From Bradyrhizobium diazoefficiens (GTDB lineage: Bacteria > Pseudomonadota > Alphaproteobacteria > Rhizobiales > Xanthobacteraceae), in contig NZ_JAFCKW010000001.1 in NCBI RefSeq assembly GCF_018129965.1, positions 310,001-374,000 on the forward strand: 64,000 bases of DNA, given 5' to 3'. Every line of letters begins with the position of its first letter. The stretch's first letter is position 1. The position numbers and the translations under genes are program-made. This document shows, piece after piece, positions 17,781-25,495 of the stretch. The notes under the pieces are model-generated. The model did no database searches, had not been told where the DNA came from, and saw only the letters and a program-made list of their open reading frames with translations.

Positions 17781-18947
17781 ATGACACGATCCCGAACTGC
17801 CACCTACGTCGCCTTGACCATCGCATTTCTCATCGCCGGACCGCTCGCTGCGAAGAGCAACGAGGCCGGCATCAGCGACGACGCGGTCCTGTTCGGACAG
17901 GCTGCAGCTCTCGAAGGCCCCTCCGCGGTGCTGGGACAGCGCCTGCGTCAAGGCATCGTCACGGCGTTCACCGAAATCAACGCCAAGGGCGGCGTCCACG
18001 GCCGCAAGCTCCAGCTGATCAGCCGCGATGACGGCTACGACCCCGATCATTCGGTGGTGCAGACCCTGCGCCTGCTCGATAACGACAAGGTATTCGCGCT
18101 GATCGGCGCGGTCGGTACCCCGACCGCGATAGCGACGATACCGATCACCAGCGCGAGGAACGTCCCCTTCATAGGCCCGTTCAGCGGCGCCGAATTCCTG
18201 CGCGACCTCGAACTGCCGAATGTGGTGAACATACGCGCGAGCTATGCCGCGGAGGCCGAGGCGTGGGTCGAGCACCTCACCGAGGATCGCAAGTTCACCC
18301 GCATCGGCATCTTCTACCAGGACGATTCCTTCGGCCGCGACGGTCTCACCGGCGTGAAGCGCGCGCTGGCCAAGCGCGGACTGGAGCTGGCGGCCGAAGG
18401 CACCTTCGAGCGCAACACCCGCGCGGTCGGCTCGGCCTGGCGCATGATCAAGCGCGCAGAGCCCGAAGCCATCGTCATGGTCGGGACCTACGGACCATGC
18501 GCAGAATTCATCAAGCTCGCGCACCGCAGCGGCTTCTATCCGACCTTCGTCAACATCTCCTTCGTCGGCGCCAATGAGCTGGCCAGAGAGCTCGGCCCCG
18601 ACGGTGAAGGCGTCATCGTCTCCCAGGTCGTGCCGTTTCCCTGGGACAGATCGATCAAGCTCGTCGCGGACTACCAGTCGGCGCAGAAGGCGTTCGACCC
18701 GACGCTGGCGCCGAATTTCGTGTCCCTCGAAGGCTACATCTCCGGCCGCCTCGCCGCCTCCGCGCTGGAGCAGGCCGGACCGAAACCGACGCGGGCAAGC
18801 TTCCTGCGCACCATCAACGACGTCGGCCGCTTCGACATCAGCGGCAGCCTCGTCACCGTCGGGGTCCGTGCAATCGAGACGCCCCCGAGGGTGTTCCTGA
18901 CCGTGATCCAGAAGGACGGGACGTTCAGGGCCGTCGATCGGTTGTAG
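17781..18947 (+). CDS. orphan periplasmic ABC-type binding protein
   Basis: A 388-residue type I periplasmic binding protein with a signal peptide (ATYVALTIAFLIAGPLAA) and landmarks FGQAAALEGPSAVLGQRLRQ, GGVHGRKLQL, SRDDGYDPDHSV and IGAVGTPTAIAT. It belongs to the Leu/Ile/Val-binding superfamily, with the FGQAAALEGP variant seen in many orphan rhizobial members. No permease or ATPase is nearby. It is divergent from the CHASE-GGDEF-EAL gene across a 286-bp spacer, so it may deliver a ligand signal rather than feed a transporter; that is inference. Confidence 0.88.
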   Translation: MTRSRTATYVALTIAFLIAGPLAAKSNEAGISDDAVLFGQAAALEGPSAVLGQRLRQGIVTAFTEINAKGGVHGRKLQLISRDDGYDPDHSVVQTLRLLDNDKVFALIGAVGTPTAIATIPITSARNVPFIGPFSGAEFLRDLELPNVVNIRASYAAEAEAWVEHLTEDRKFTRIGIFYQDDSFGRDGLTGVKRALAKRGLELAAEGTFERNTRAVGSAWRMIKRAEPEAIVMVGTYGPCAEFIKLAHRSGFYPTFVNISFVGANELARELGPDGEGVIVSQVVPFPWDRSIKLVADYQSAQKAFDPTLAPNFVSLEGYISGRLAASALEQAGPKPTRASFLRTINDVGRFDISGSLVTVGVRAIETPPRVFLTVIQKDGTFRAVDRL

Positions 18948-19131
18948 CACGGCGCGTGAAGCGCCGACTCGGCCCACGCTCGGCATCTCCACTCCGACGG
19001 TCTCGGCGCTCCGTCAGACCCCCTGCCTCATTCCCTCGCAACCAAGCGTGAGATAGCGCACAGACAGAACCGTGGCAGCCGCTTAGAAAAGGTGACATCA
19101 TCGCGCGCATTGTCGATGGAGGTGATCCCCC

Positions 19132-20637
19132 ATGCGCCATCCCATTCTCAGTCATTTATTGCTCGCTTCAGGCCTTCTTGCTCTCACGCAGTTGTTGACG
19201 CCGACGGAAGCCGCCGCCGAGGCGCGGCTCGCACTCGTGATCGGCCAATCCGCCTATCGCACCGTGCCGGAGCTGCCCAACGCCGCCAACGACGCCAAGG
19301 GCATGACGGAGCTGCTCGGCAACGCCGGCTTCACCGTCACCACGGCCTCGAATCTGGCGCAGAACGACATGCGGCAGGCGATCTCGGATTTCGCCGGCAG
19401 GGTCAGCGCCAGCGGGGCCGACACCGTCGCGCTGGTGTTCTATGCCGGCCACGGCCTGCAGATCGACGGCGAAAACTATCTGGTTCCGGTCGACCTCGAC
19501 CCCAGGCGCGAGGCCGACATACCGCTGCAGGGCGTGCGGCTGAACGATCTGCTCAACACGCTCGGCGCGCTGCCGACGAAGGCGCGCATCTTCATGCTCG
19601 ATGCCTGCCGCAACAATCCGTTCCCGGCGCTCAGCGGCGCCGGCCACGGACTTGCGATCGTCGACACCAAGGCCGGAGCCCAGGGCACCTTCATCTCCTA
19701 TTCGACCTCGCCCGGCGCGGAAGCCGAGGACGGCTCCGGCGCAGACAGCCCCTACACCACCGCGGCACTCTCGGTCGCGCGCCAGCCGAACCTGCCGATC
19801 GAGGACGTGTTCAAGCGGATTCGCGTCGCGGTGGCGCAATCGACCGACGGACGGCAGATTCCCTGGGAAAGCTCCTCGCTGACGACCGACTTCAAGTTTT
19901 TCGGCGAGGGCAGCAGCAGCAGCACGCCCGCCGTTCCGGGCGCCTCGTCCATGGCGCTCGCCGGCGGCACGCGCAGTGTCGCGGACTGGCGCAAGGATCT
20001 GCAGGGCAAGGATGCCAAGGTCGCCTATGAGCTCGTGATCACGGAGGACACCGTCGAGGCGTATCAGGCCTATGTCGAGCTCTACACGCAGGCATCCTAC
20101 ACCCCGCGCCTGCGCACGATCCTGGAACGCCGGCGCCAGATGCTGGCCTGGGAGCGGGCCACCGCGATCAACACCCGCGCCTCGTTCGAGGCCTATCTCA
20201 ACAATTGGGACAACAGCGACCTCGCGGCAACCGCGCGCAGGCTGCTGCTCCGCGTGCAGAACCGCAACTATGCCGTTCCGGTTGCGGCCGCTGCAACGCC
20301 TGCTCCGGTCGCCGTCGCGATGGCCCCGACCTGCCCGTGCTCGACGCCGTCGGCACCGGCAACGCCGGTCAACCCGGCGGTCGCACCCGCCATCAAGAAG
20401 CGCGTCGACGACACGCCGCCTAAGCGCAAGGTCGTCGATACGCCGCCGAAACAGCGCCGGCCTCCGCCCGACGAACTGATCTACGAGAGCGCACCCCCGC
20501 CCGGCCCGCCGCCCGAAGCCATCGGTGTCGGGATTGGCATCGGAATTGGCATGGGCATGGGCGGCCGAGGTGGCTACGGCGGAGGCGGCTACGGAGGAGG
20601 CCCGCCACGCGGCGACAATTATCGCAGCAGGTATTGA
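19132..20637 (+). CDS. secreted caspase-like (metacaspase) protein
   Basis: A 501-residue protein with a signal peptide (about 1-28) and a peptidase C14/caspase p20-type domain (about 30-260). The catalytic dyad is visible: His107 in VFYAGHGLQ and Cys159 in FMLDACRNNPF. LALVIGQSAYRTVPELPNAA is the standard domain opening. A middle region (about 290-380) is helical. The C-terminus is Pro/Lys-rich and ends in a Gly-Tyr-rich tail (GGRGGYGGGGYGGG). A good ribosome site (GGAGGTG) precedes the ATG. Bacterial members cleave after Arg/Lys where tested, but the target here is unknown. Export suggests an envelope or extracellular role. Confidence 0.9.
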   Translation: MRHPILSHLLLASGLLALTQLLTPTEAAAEARLALVIGQSAYRTVPELPNAANDAKGMTELLGNAGFTVTTASNLAQNDMRQAISDFAGRVSASGADTVALVFYAGHGLQIDGENYLVPVDLDPRREADIPLQGVRLNDLLNTLGALPTKARIFMLDACRNNPFPALSGAGHGLAIVDTKAGAQGTFISYSTSPGAEAEDGSGADSPYTTAALSVARQPNLPIEDVFKRIRVAVAQSTDGRQIPWESSSLTTDFKFFGEGSSSSTPAVPGASSMALAGGTRSVADWRKDLQGKDAKVAYELVITEDTVEAYQAYVELYTQASYTPRLRTILERRRQMLAWERATAINTRASFEAYLNNWDNSDLAATARRLLLRVQNRNYAVPVAAAATPAPVAVAMAPTCPCSTPSAPATPVNPAVAPAIKKRVDDTPPKRKVVDTPPKQRRPPPDELIYESAPPPGPPPEAIGVGIGIGIGMGMGGRGGYGGGGYGGGPPRGDNYRSRY

Positions 20638-20652
20638 GATATCCGCAACGCT

Positions 20653-20708
20653 CGTGCCCCGGACGCAGCGCAGCGCTCTTGCGGTGCGCTGCAGAGCCCC
20701 GGGGCACG
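20653..20708. repeat. interspersed palindromic repeat (CGTGCCCCGG family), copy 1
   Basis: A 56-bp inverted repeat with outer arms CGTGCCCCGG and CCGGGGCACG and an inner GCAGCGCA/TGCGCTGC stem. It lies 16 bp after the caspase-like gene. A longer relative occurs at 53024-53137, so this is a repeat family and not a one-off terminator, though it may also end transcription. Confidence 0.75.
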
Positions 20709-20769
20709 CACGCCTACCGGAAATGCTGTAGTCTGGCCGACGTCAGCCTTTCCGGGGATTCTTTCATCA

Positions 20770-22437
20770 ATGCCGCACGATTCTCACGCCAAGTCCGCAT
20801 GGCCGCTGTTCCGCTCGCTCGCATCCTATTCTCTGCCCGGCGACCTCCTGGCCGGGCTGACCCTGGCGGCGATCGCGATCCCCGAGCAAATGGCCACGGC
20901 GCGGCTCGGCGGCTTCGCGCCGCAGATCGGCTTCTTCGCGTTCATCGCAGGTTCGCTCGGCTTCGCCCTGCTCGGCGGCAACCGCTTCCTGTCCTGCGGC
21001 GCCGATTCCACGATCACGCCGATCTTTGCCGGCGGGCTTGCAGCACTCGCGACCGCCGGCACCCCCGAATATCAGGGCCTTGCGACCGCTCTGGCGCTGA
21101 TGGTCGGCGCGATGATGCTGGCCGGCGGCGCCTTTCGGCTCGGCGGCATCGCCAACCTGCTGTCGGTGCCGGTCATGGTCGGCTTCCTCGCCGGCATCGC
21201 CGTCCACATCATCGTCTCGCAACTGCCGGGAGTCCTGGGGCTGGAGTCACCGGGCGGGCCGACGCTGGAGCGCATCGCCGCGCTCGCAAGCGAGCTCGGC
21301 CGCACCAATCCCCTGACACTCTGCATCGGCTTCGGTGTGCTCGCCGTGGTCTTCGTTTCCGAGACGATCAGCGCCAAGATTCCCGGCGCTCTGATCGGCC
21401 TCGTCGCCGCGACACTCGCCGTGATCGCGCTCGGCCTCGAGAGCAAAGGCGTCAGCGTCGTCGGCGCGGTACCAGGCACGCTGCCGCACCCGACCTTGCC
21501 CGCATTCGCGCCGGAGCAATGGACGCGCCTCGTGCCGCTCGCCTTCGTGATCACCGTCGTGGTGATGGTGCAGACCGCAGCCACCACGCGATCATTCCCG
21601 TCCGATCCCGACCAGCCCGCCGATGTCGACCGCGACTTCCTCGGCGCGGGCGCGGGCAGCGTGTTGTCCGGCCTGTTCGGCGCCTTTCCCGTCAATGCCA
21701 GCCCGCCGCGGACGGGGATCGTCGCCGAGACCGGCGGACAATCCCAACTCGCGGGCCTTGCGGCGGCGGCCATCGTTCTGGCACTGCTCGCGTTCGGAAC
21801 CGGGCTTCTGCAGCATATCCCTGACGCCGCACTCGGCGGCATCCTGCTGTTCGTGGCGCTGCGGATCATCCGCTTCAGGCAGATCGTCACGATCTACAGC
21901 CAGTCCCCGAGCGAATTCCTGCTGATCGTCGCGACCGCCGCGCTGATCATCATCCTGCCGATCCAGCAGGGCGCGTTGATCGGCATCATGCTGTCGCTGC
22001 TGCACGGCATCTGGAGCACGACACGCGCGCGGCTGGTCGAGTTCGAGCGCGTGCCGGGCACCACGATCTGGTGGCCGACCCATCCGCACATCACCGGCGA
22101 GCGTATCGCTGGCGTCGCCGTGATCGGACTGCAGGCGCCGCTGTCATTCCTCAACGCGCCCGGCTTTCGCAGCGACGTGACCAAGGTCCTCACGACATCC
22201 TCGCCGCAATTGCTGGTGCTGGAGGCGAGCGGCATGGTCGAGATCGACTTCACCGCCGCGCAGATCCTGCTCGACGTCTTCAAGGCGTGCAGCGAGCAAG
22301 GCGTCACGGTGGCGCTGGCACGGCTGGAATCGGTACGCGCGCAGGCCGCGTTCGAGCGCTTCCGCCTGTTCGACGCGCTGCCCCGCGAACACGTCTTCCG
22401 CAGCGTCGACGAGGCCGTGCGCAAGCTGGCGAAGTAA
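20770..22437 (+). CDS. SulP-family anion transporter with STAS domain
   Basis: A 555-residue inner-membrane carrier with about 10-14 hydrophobic segments (roughly residues 20-415) and a cytoplasmic STAS domain (about 440-550; LLVLEASGMVEIDFTAAQILL is its core). SulP proteins move sulfate, bicarbonate or dicarboxylates, coupled to protons or sodium; the substrate cannot be told here. Landmarks include AIPEQMATARLGG (helix 1) and FPVNASPPRTGI. It stands alone, downstream of a repeat and upstream of another. Confidence 0.9.
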   Translation: MPHDSHAKSAWPLFRSLASYSLPGDLLAGLTLAAIAIPEQMATARLGGFAPQIGFFAFIAGSLGFALLGGNRFLSCGADSTITPIFAGGLAALATAGTPEYQGLATALALMVGAMMLAGGAFRLGGIANLLSVPVMVGFLAGIAVHIIVSQLPGVLGLESPGGPTLERIAALASELGRTNPLTLCIGFGVLAVVFVSETISAKIPGALIGLVAATLAVIALGLESKGVSVVGAVPGTLPHPTLPAFAPEQWTRLVPLAFVITVVVMVQTAATTRSFPSDPDQPADVDRDFLGAGAGSVLSGLFGAFPVNASPPRTGIVAETGGQSQLAGLAAAAIVLALLAFGTGLLQHIPDAALGGILLFVALRIIRFRQIVTIYSQSPSEFLLIVATAALIIILPIQQGALIGIMLSLLHGIWSTTRARLVEFERVPGTTIWWPTHPHITGERIAGVAVIGLQAPLSFLNAPGFRSDVTKVLTTSSPQLLVLEASGMVEIDFTAAQILLDVFKACSEQGVTVALARLESVRAQAAFERFRLFDALPREHVFRSVDEAVRKLAK

Positions 22438-22476
22438 GTTGGGTGCGCCGGCTGAGCCACTGGCTCGGTGCACATT

Positions 22477-22596
22477 TCCCGCTTGCGGGAGAGGTCGACA
22501 CGGTCGCAAGAGCGTGGCGGGTGAGGGCTTTCGCCTCTTGGAAGTCCCACCGCGGAAGCACCCTCTCCCCAACCCTCCCCCGCAAGCGGGGGGGGG
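22477..22596. repeat. interspersed repeat bounded by CCCGCTTGCGGGAGAGG-type arms
   Basis: The left arm TTCCCGCTTGCGGGAGAGG and the right arm with CTCTCCCC and CCCCCGCAAGCGGGG form an inverted repeat about 120 bp long in the gap between the SulP gene and the convergent 120-aa gene. This CGCTTGCGGG-type element is a well-known interspersed family in Bradyrhizobium and relatives. It may end transcription from both sides. Confidence 0.7.
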
Positions 22597-22620
22597 AGCT
22601 CACCGTCCTCGCGGCAACAA

Positions 22621-22983
22621 TCACTGCGCGAGCGTCGGATGATCGCGCTGCACCGTCTCCCTGATCCAGCCCGCGTGGATCGCGCGGAACAGGATCTGGG
22701 CGGTCTTGAGGTCGTTCGCAATCATGCAGAGATCGACGATGCGGCGGACTGCGTCGTCGCGCATCAATCCATCCGAGATCTTCATCGCGATCTCCATCGC
22801 AACCTTGGCCGCGCGCTCGTAGCGCTCGCTCTCGCGCTTGTCGTTCCGCGCAGACCCCGCGGCGCTCGGGGCCGCGGCCTCGCATATGGCGCGGATGCGC
22901 TCGGCGGCCTGGATGTCGCCGAGCGGTCCTTCGATCGCCTCATCCCAGATGTCTTGTAGCGTCTTGCGCGCGAACCAGCGCAT
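22621..22983 (-). CDS. conserved hypothetical protein, 120 aa
   Basis: An all-helical 120-residue protein starting MRWFARKTLQDIWDEA, with a second helical block (AMKISDGLMRDDAVRRIVDL). No signal peptide, cysteine or catalytic motif is seen. It is separated by 50 bp from the upstream FAD-oxidase gene on the same strand reading away from it. I do not recognise a family; the clean codon pattern on a single strand supports coding. Confidence 0.6.
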   Translation of the reverse strand: MRWFARKTLQDIWDEAIEGPLGDIQAAERIRAICEAAAPSAAGSARNDKRESERYERAAKVAMEIAMKISDGLMRDDAVRRIVDLCMIANDLKTAQILFRAIHAGWIRETVQRDHPTLAQ

Positions 22984-23033
22984 TGCCCGCTCCGTGGTGA
23001 TGAAGCGAGCATAAACGGCGCGCGTGCCTCGCG

Positions 23034-24458
23034 CTATGCCTGCGGCACGATCTTGCCGGGATTGAAGATGTTCTGCGGGTCGAGTGCCTTTTTCAGCGCA
23101 CGCATCGCATCCAGCGCTTCAGGGCCAAGCTCGGCCTCGAGATATTTCTGCTTGCCCTGGCCGATGCCGTGCTCGCCGGTGCAGGTGCCGTCCATCGCCT
23201 GCGCGCGCTCGACCAGGCGATGCATGAACTCCTCGCCGCGCGCCATCTCGCCGGCATCATTGGTGTCGCAGACCAGCGAGCAGTGGAAATTGCCGTCGCC
23301 GACATGGCCGACGATCGGCGACAACAGATTGAGCCGCTTGAGGTCTTCCTCGGTCTCGCCGACGCAATCGGCCAGCCGCGAGATCGGCACGCAGACGTCG
23401 GTCGCGACCACGCCGATGCTGTCGCCGGGCCGCAGCGCCTTCACGGACCAGTAGGCGTCGTGCCGCGCCTGCCACAGCTTTGTGCGGTCCTCGGGCTTGG
23501 TGGTCCAGGAGAAATCCCCGCCGCCGCAATCCGTTGCGATCTCGCCGAAGGCCTTTGACTGCTCGGCGACCTCGATCTCGCTGCCGTGGAATTCCATCAG
23601 GAGCAGCGGCGTCTCCGGCAGCGTCAGCTTCGAATAGGCGTTGCAGGCCTTCACCTGCGCGGCGTTGAGCAGCTCGATGCGCGCCACGGGAATGCCGGTC
23701 TGGATCGCCAGGATCACGGCCTGACACGCCCCGTGCACCGTCTCGAACGACACCGCGCCGGCCGCGATCGTCTCGGGGATGCCGCGCAGGCGGATGGTCA
23801 GCTCCGAGATGATGCCGAGCGTGCCCTCGGCGCCGACGAACAGATGCGTCAGGTCGTAGCCGGCGGAGGACTTCTTCGCACGCGTGCCCGTGGTGATGAT
23901 CTCGCCGTCGCCGCGCACCACCTTGAGCGCCAGCACGCTGTCGCGCATGGTGCCGTAGCGCACCGCATTGGTGCCGGAGGCGCGGGTCGAGGCCATGCCG
24001 CCGAGCGAGGCGTCCGCGCCGGGATCGATCGGGAAGAACAGGCCCTGGTCGCGCAGATGCTCGTTCAGCGCCTTGCGGGTGACGCCGGGCTGGATCACGC
24101 AATCGAGGTCCTCGGCATGCACCGCCAGCACCTTGTTCATGTCGCGCAGGTCGATCGAGATGCCGCCGGCGGGCGCGTTGACCTGGCCCTCGAGCGAGGT
24201 GCCGGTGCCGAAGGCAATGACCGGCACGCCATTTTTCGCGCAGATCCGCACCACGTCCTGGATGTCGGCGGTCTCCTGCGCCATCACCACGCCATCCGGC
24301 GGCTGGTTGGCGATCCACGTGGTGGTATGGCCGTGCTGCTCGCGGACGGCCTGCGAGGTGATCAGGCGGTTGCCGAACCGTGCGGCAAGCTGCTCCAGTG
24401 CGCTCGCGAGGGCTTTCGGCTCCGGCCGCGGCGGATTATTGGTGATGGTGGTACCCAC
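23034..24458 (-). CDS. FAD-linked oxidase (D-lactate dehydrogenase / glycolate oxidase GlcD-like)
   Basis: A 474-residue VAO/PCMH flavoprotein. The N-terminal FAD-binding domain (about 45-225) shows PVIAFGTGTSLEGQV, IDPGADASLGGMASTRASG and GYDLTHLFVGAEGTLGI. The C-terminal FAD-oxidase cap (about 230-470) includes VGDGNFH and the usual CTGEHGIGQGKQ, where the His acts in catalysis. It resembles cytochrome-linked D-lactate dehydrogenases (mammalian LDHD type) more than a three-subunit glycolate oxidase, because glcE and glcF are absent. It uses a GTG start with a strong ribosome site (GGAGG, 7 nt). Divergent from a thioesterase. Confidence 0.88.
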   Translation of the reverse strand: MGTTITNNPPRPEPKALASALEQLAARFGNRLITSQAVREQHGHTTTWIANQPPDGVVMAQETADIQDVVRICAKNGVPVIAFGTGTSLEGQVNAPAGGISIDLRDMNKVLAVHAEDLDCVIQPGVTRKALNEHLRDQGLFFPIDPGADASLGGMASTRASGTNAVRYGTMRDSVLALKVVRGDGEIITTGTRAKKSSAGYDLTHLFVGAEGTLGIISELTIRLRGIPETIAAGAVSFETVHGACQAVILAIQTGIPVARIELLNAAQVKACNAYSKLTLPETPLLLMEFHGSEIEVAEQSKAFGEIATDCGGGDFSWTTKPEDRTKLWQARHDAYWSVKALRPGDSIGVVATDVCVPISRLADCVGETEEDLKRLNLLSPIVGHVGDGNFHCSLVCDTNDAGEMARGEEFMHRLVERAQAMDGTCTGEHGIGQGKQKYLEAELGPEALDAMRALKKALDPQNIFNPGKIVPQA

Positions 24459-24541
24459 GGAAAGTCCTCCGACAGAACAACCGTGGCAAAGGACATAAAA
24501 CCGGTCAAGTCAAGCGACCGGACGCGTAGCTGGAAGGAAAC

Positions 24542-25045
24542 ATGCCGGTGACAGCCACTGCATCCAAAGCCGAACCGTTCCGTGCCTCGGTCATGCAGAT
24601 CGAGCCGCAATGGATCGACTATAACGGCCATCTCAACATGGCCTATTACAACGTGATGTTCGACCGGGCGATCGACCAGATGTGGCTCCAGCTCGGGATC
24701 GGACCGGGCTACATGAAGGAGCGGGGCGGCTCGACTTTCACCGCCGAATGCCACGTGCGTTACTTGCGCGAGATTCATCTCGGCGATCCCGTGCAGGTCT
24801 CGGTCTGGCTTCTGGAAGCCGACGACAAGCGGCTGCATACCTTCCAGGAGTTGCGGCACGCGACCGAGGGCTGGCTGTCGGCCACCTCGGAAAACATGTC
24901 GCTTCACATCGACATGGGCTCGCGCAAGGTGGCGCCGTTTCCGCCAGATATTCGCGAGCTCATTCGCAGCGTCGTCGCGGCCCATAGCGCGGTGCCGCGG
25001 CCCGGCGGCATCGGCCGAAGCGTGGCGATGCCGCCGAAGCGATAG
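24542..25045 (+). CDS. hotdog-fold acyl-CoA thioesterase family protein
   Basis: A 167-residue 4-hydroxybenzoyl-CoA-thioesterase-like protein. The IEPQWIDYNGHLNMAYYNVM segment (about residues 21-40) carries the family's catalytic Asp and the NGH turn; the helical VMFDRAID and the strand FTAECHVRYLREIHLGDPV follow. Related thioesterases accompany carnitine catabolism genes, but none is here, so the acyl-CoA substrate is unknown. It is divergent from the FAD-oxidase gene across an 83-bp spacer. Confidence 0.82.
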   Translation: MPVTATASKAEPFRASVMQIEPQWIDYNGHLNMAYYNVMFDRAIDQMWLQLGIGPGYMKERGGSTFTAECHVRYLREIHLGDPVQVSVWLLEADDKRLHTFQELRHATEGWLSATSENMSLHIDMGSRKVAPFPPDIRELIRSVVAAHSAVPRPGGIGRSVAMPPKR

Positions 25046-25093
25046 GAGCCGCCGCCGGTGGCTCACCTCTCCCCGACGGGGAGGTCAACAACG

Positions 25094-25267
25094 CTAGACC
25101 CTGCTGCGACCGCGGGCCAGGCCGACCACGGCCGAGACCAGGAACAGCACGATGGCGACGAAGAAGATGATCTTGGCGATTTCGATCGATGCGCCGGCGA
25201 TGCCGCCAAAACCCAGAATACCGGCGATCAATGCGATCACGAGAAACGTCACAACCCAGCTCAGCAT
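25094..25267 (-). CDS. DUF1328 small membrane protein, 57 aa
   Basis: A short gene encoding two membrane helices: [20 protein letters not shown] then [18 protein letters not shown], with a basic RGRSRV tail. This is the DUF1328 (YtjA-like) family, small inner-membrane proteins of unknown function often linked to stress responses in alphaproteobacteria. A GAGG ribosome site lies 8 nt before the ATG. It is convergent with the thioesterase gene. Confidence 0.88.
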   Translation of the reverse strand: MLSWVVTFLVIALIAGILGFGGIAGASIEIAKIIFFVAIVLFLVSAVVGLARGRSRV

Positions 25268-25495
25268 GGCCCGAACCTCTGTTTGATGATTGTCTGCGAT
25301 CGGCGCGGCTGACGCGCCTCACTTGGCCAAACAATCTCCAAAGCGGAACTTTGGTTCCGGCCCGACGAGGCGGGAAATTCGCCCTGAGGGCGGAACAAAT
25401 CGCCCGGCCGCGCACGTGGAAAACCCCCTCCCGGCGCCCCATATAGGCGTCATCCCTGTTATGAAGGCTCCCTTCCGCTACCCCGCGGTGCCATC

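Noticed and set aside
25350..25365. GGAACTTTGGTTCC palindrome near the DUF1328 gene as paired EcfG -35 boxes
   Set aside because: No CGTT-like -10 lies at 16-17 bp on the strand that reads into the gene.
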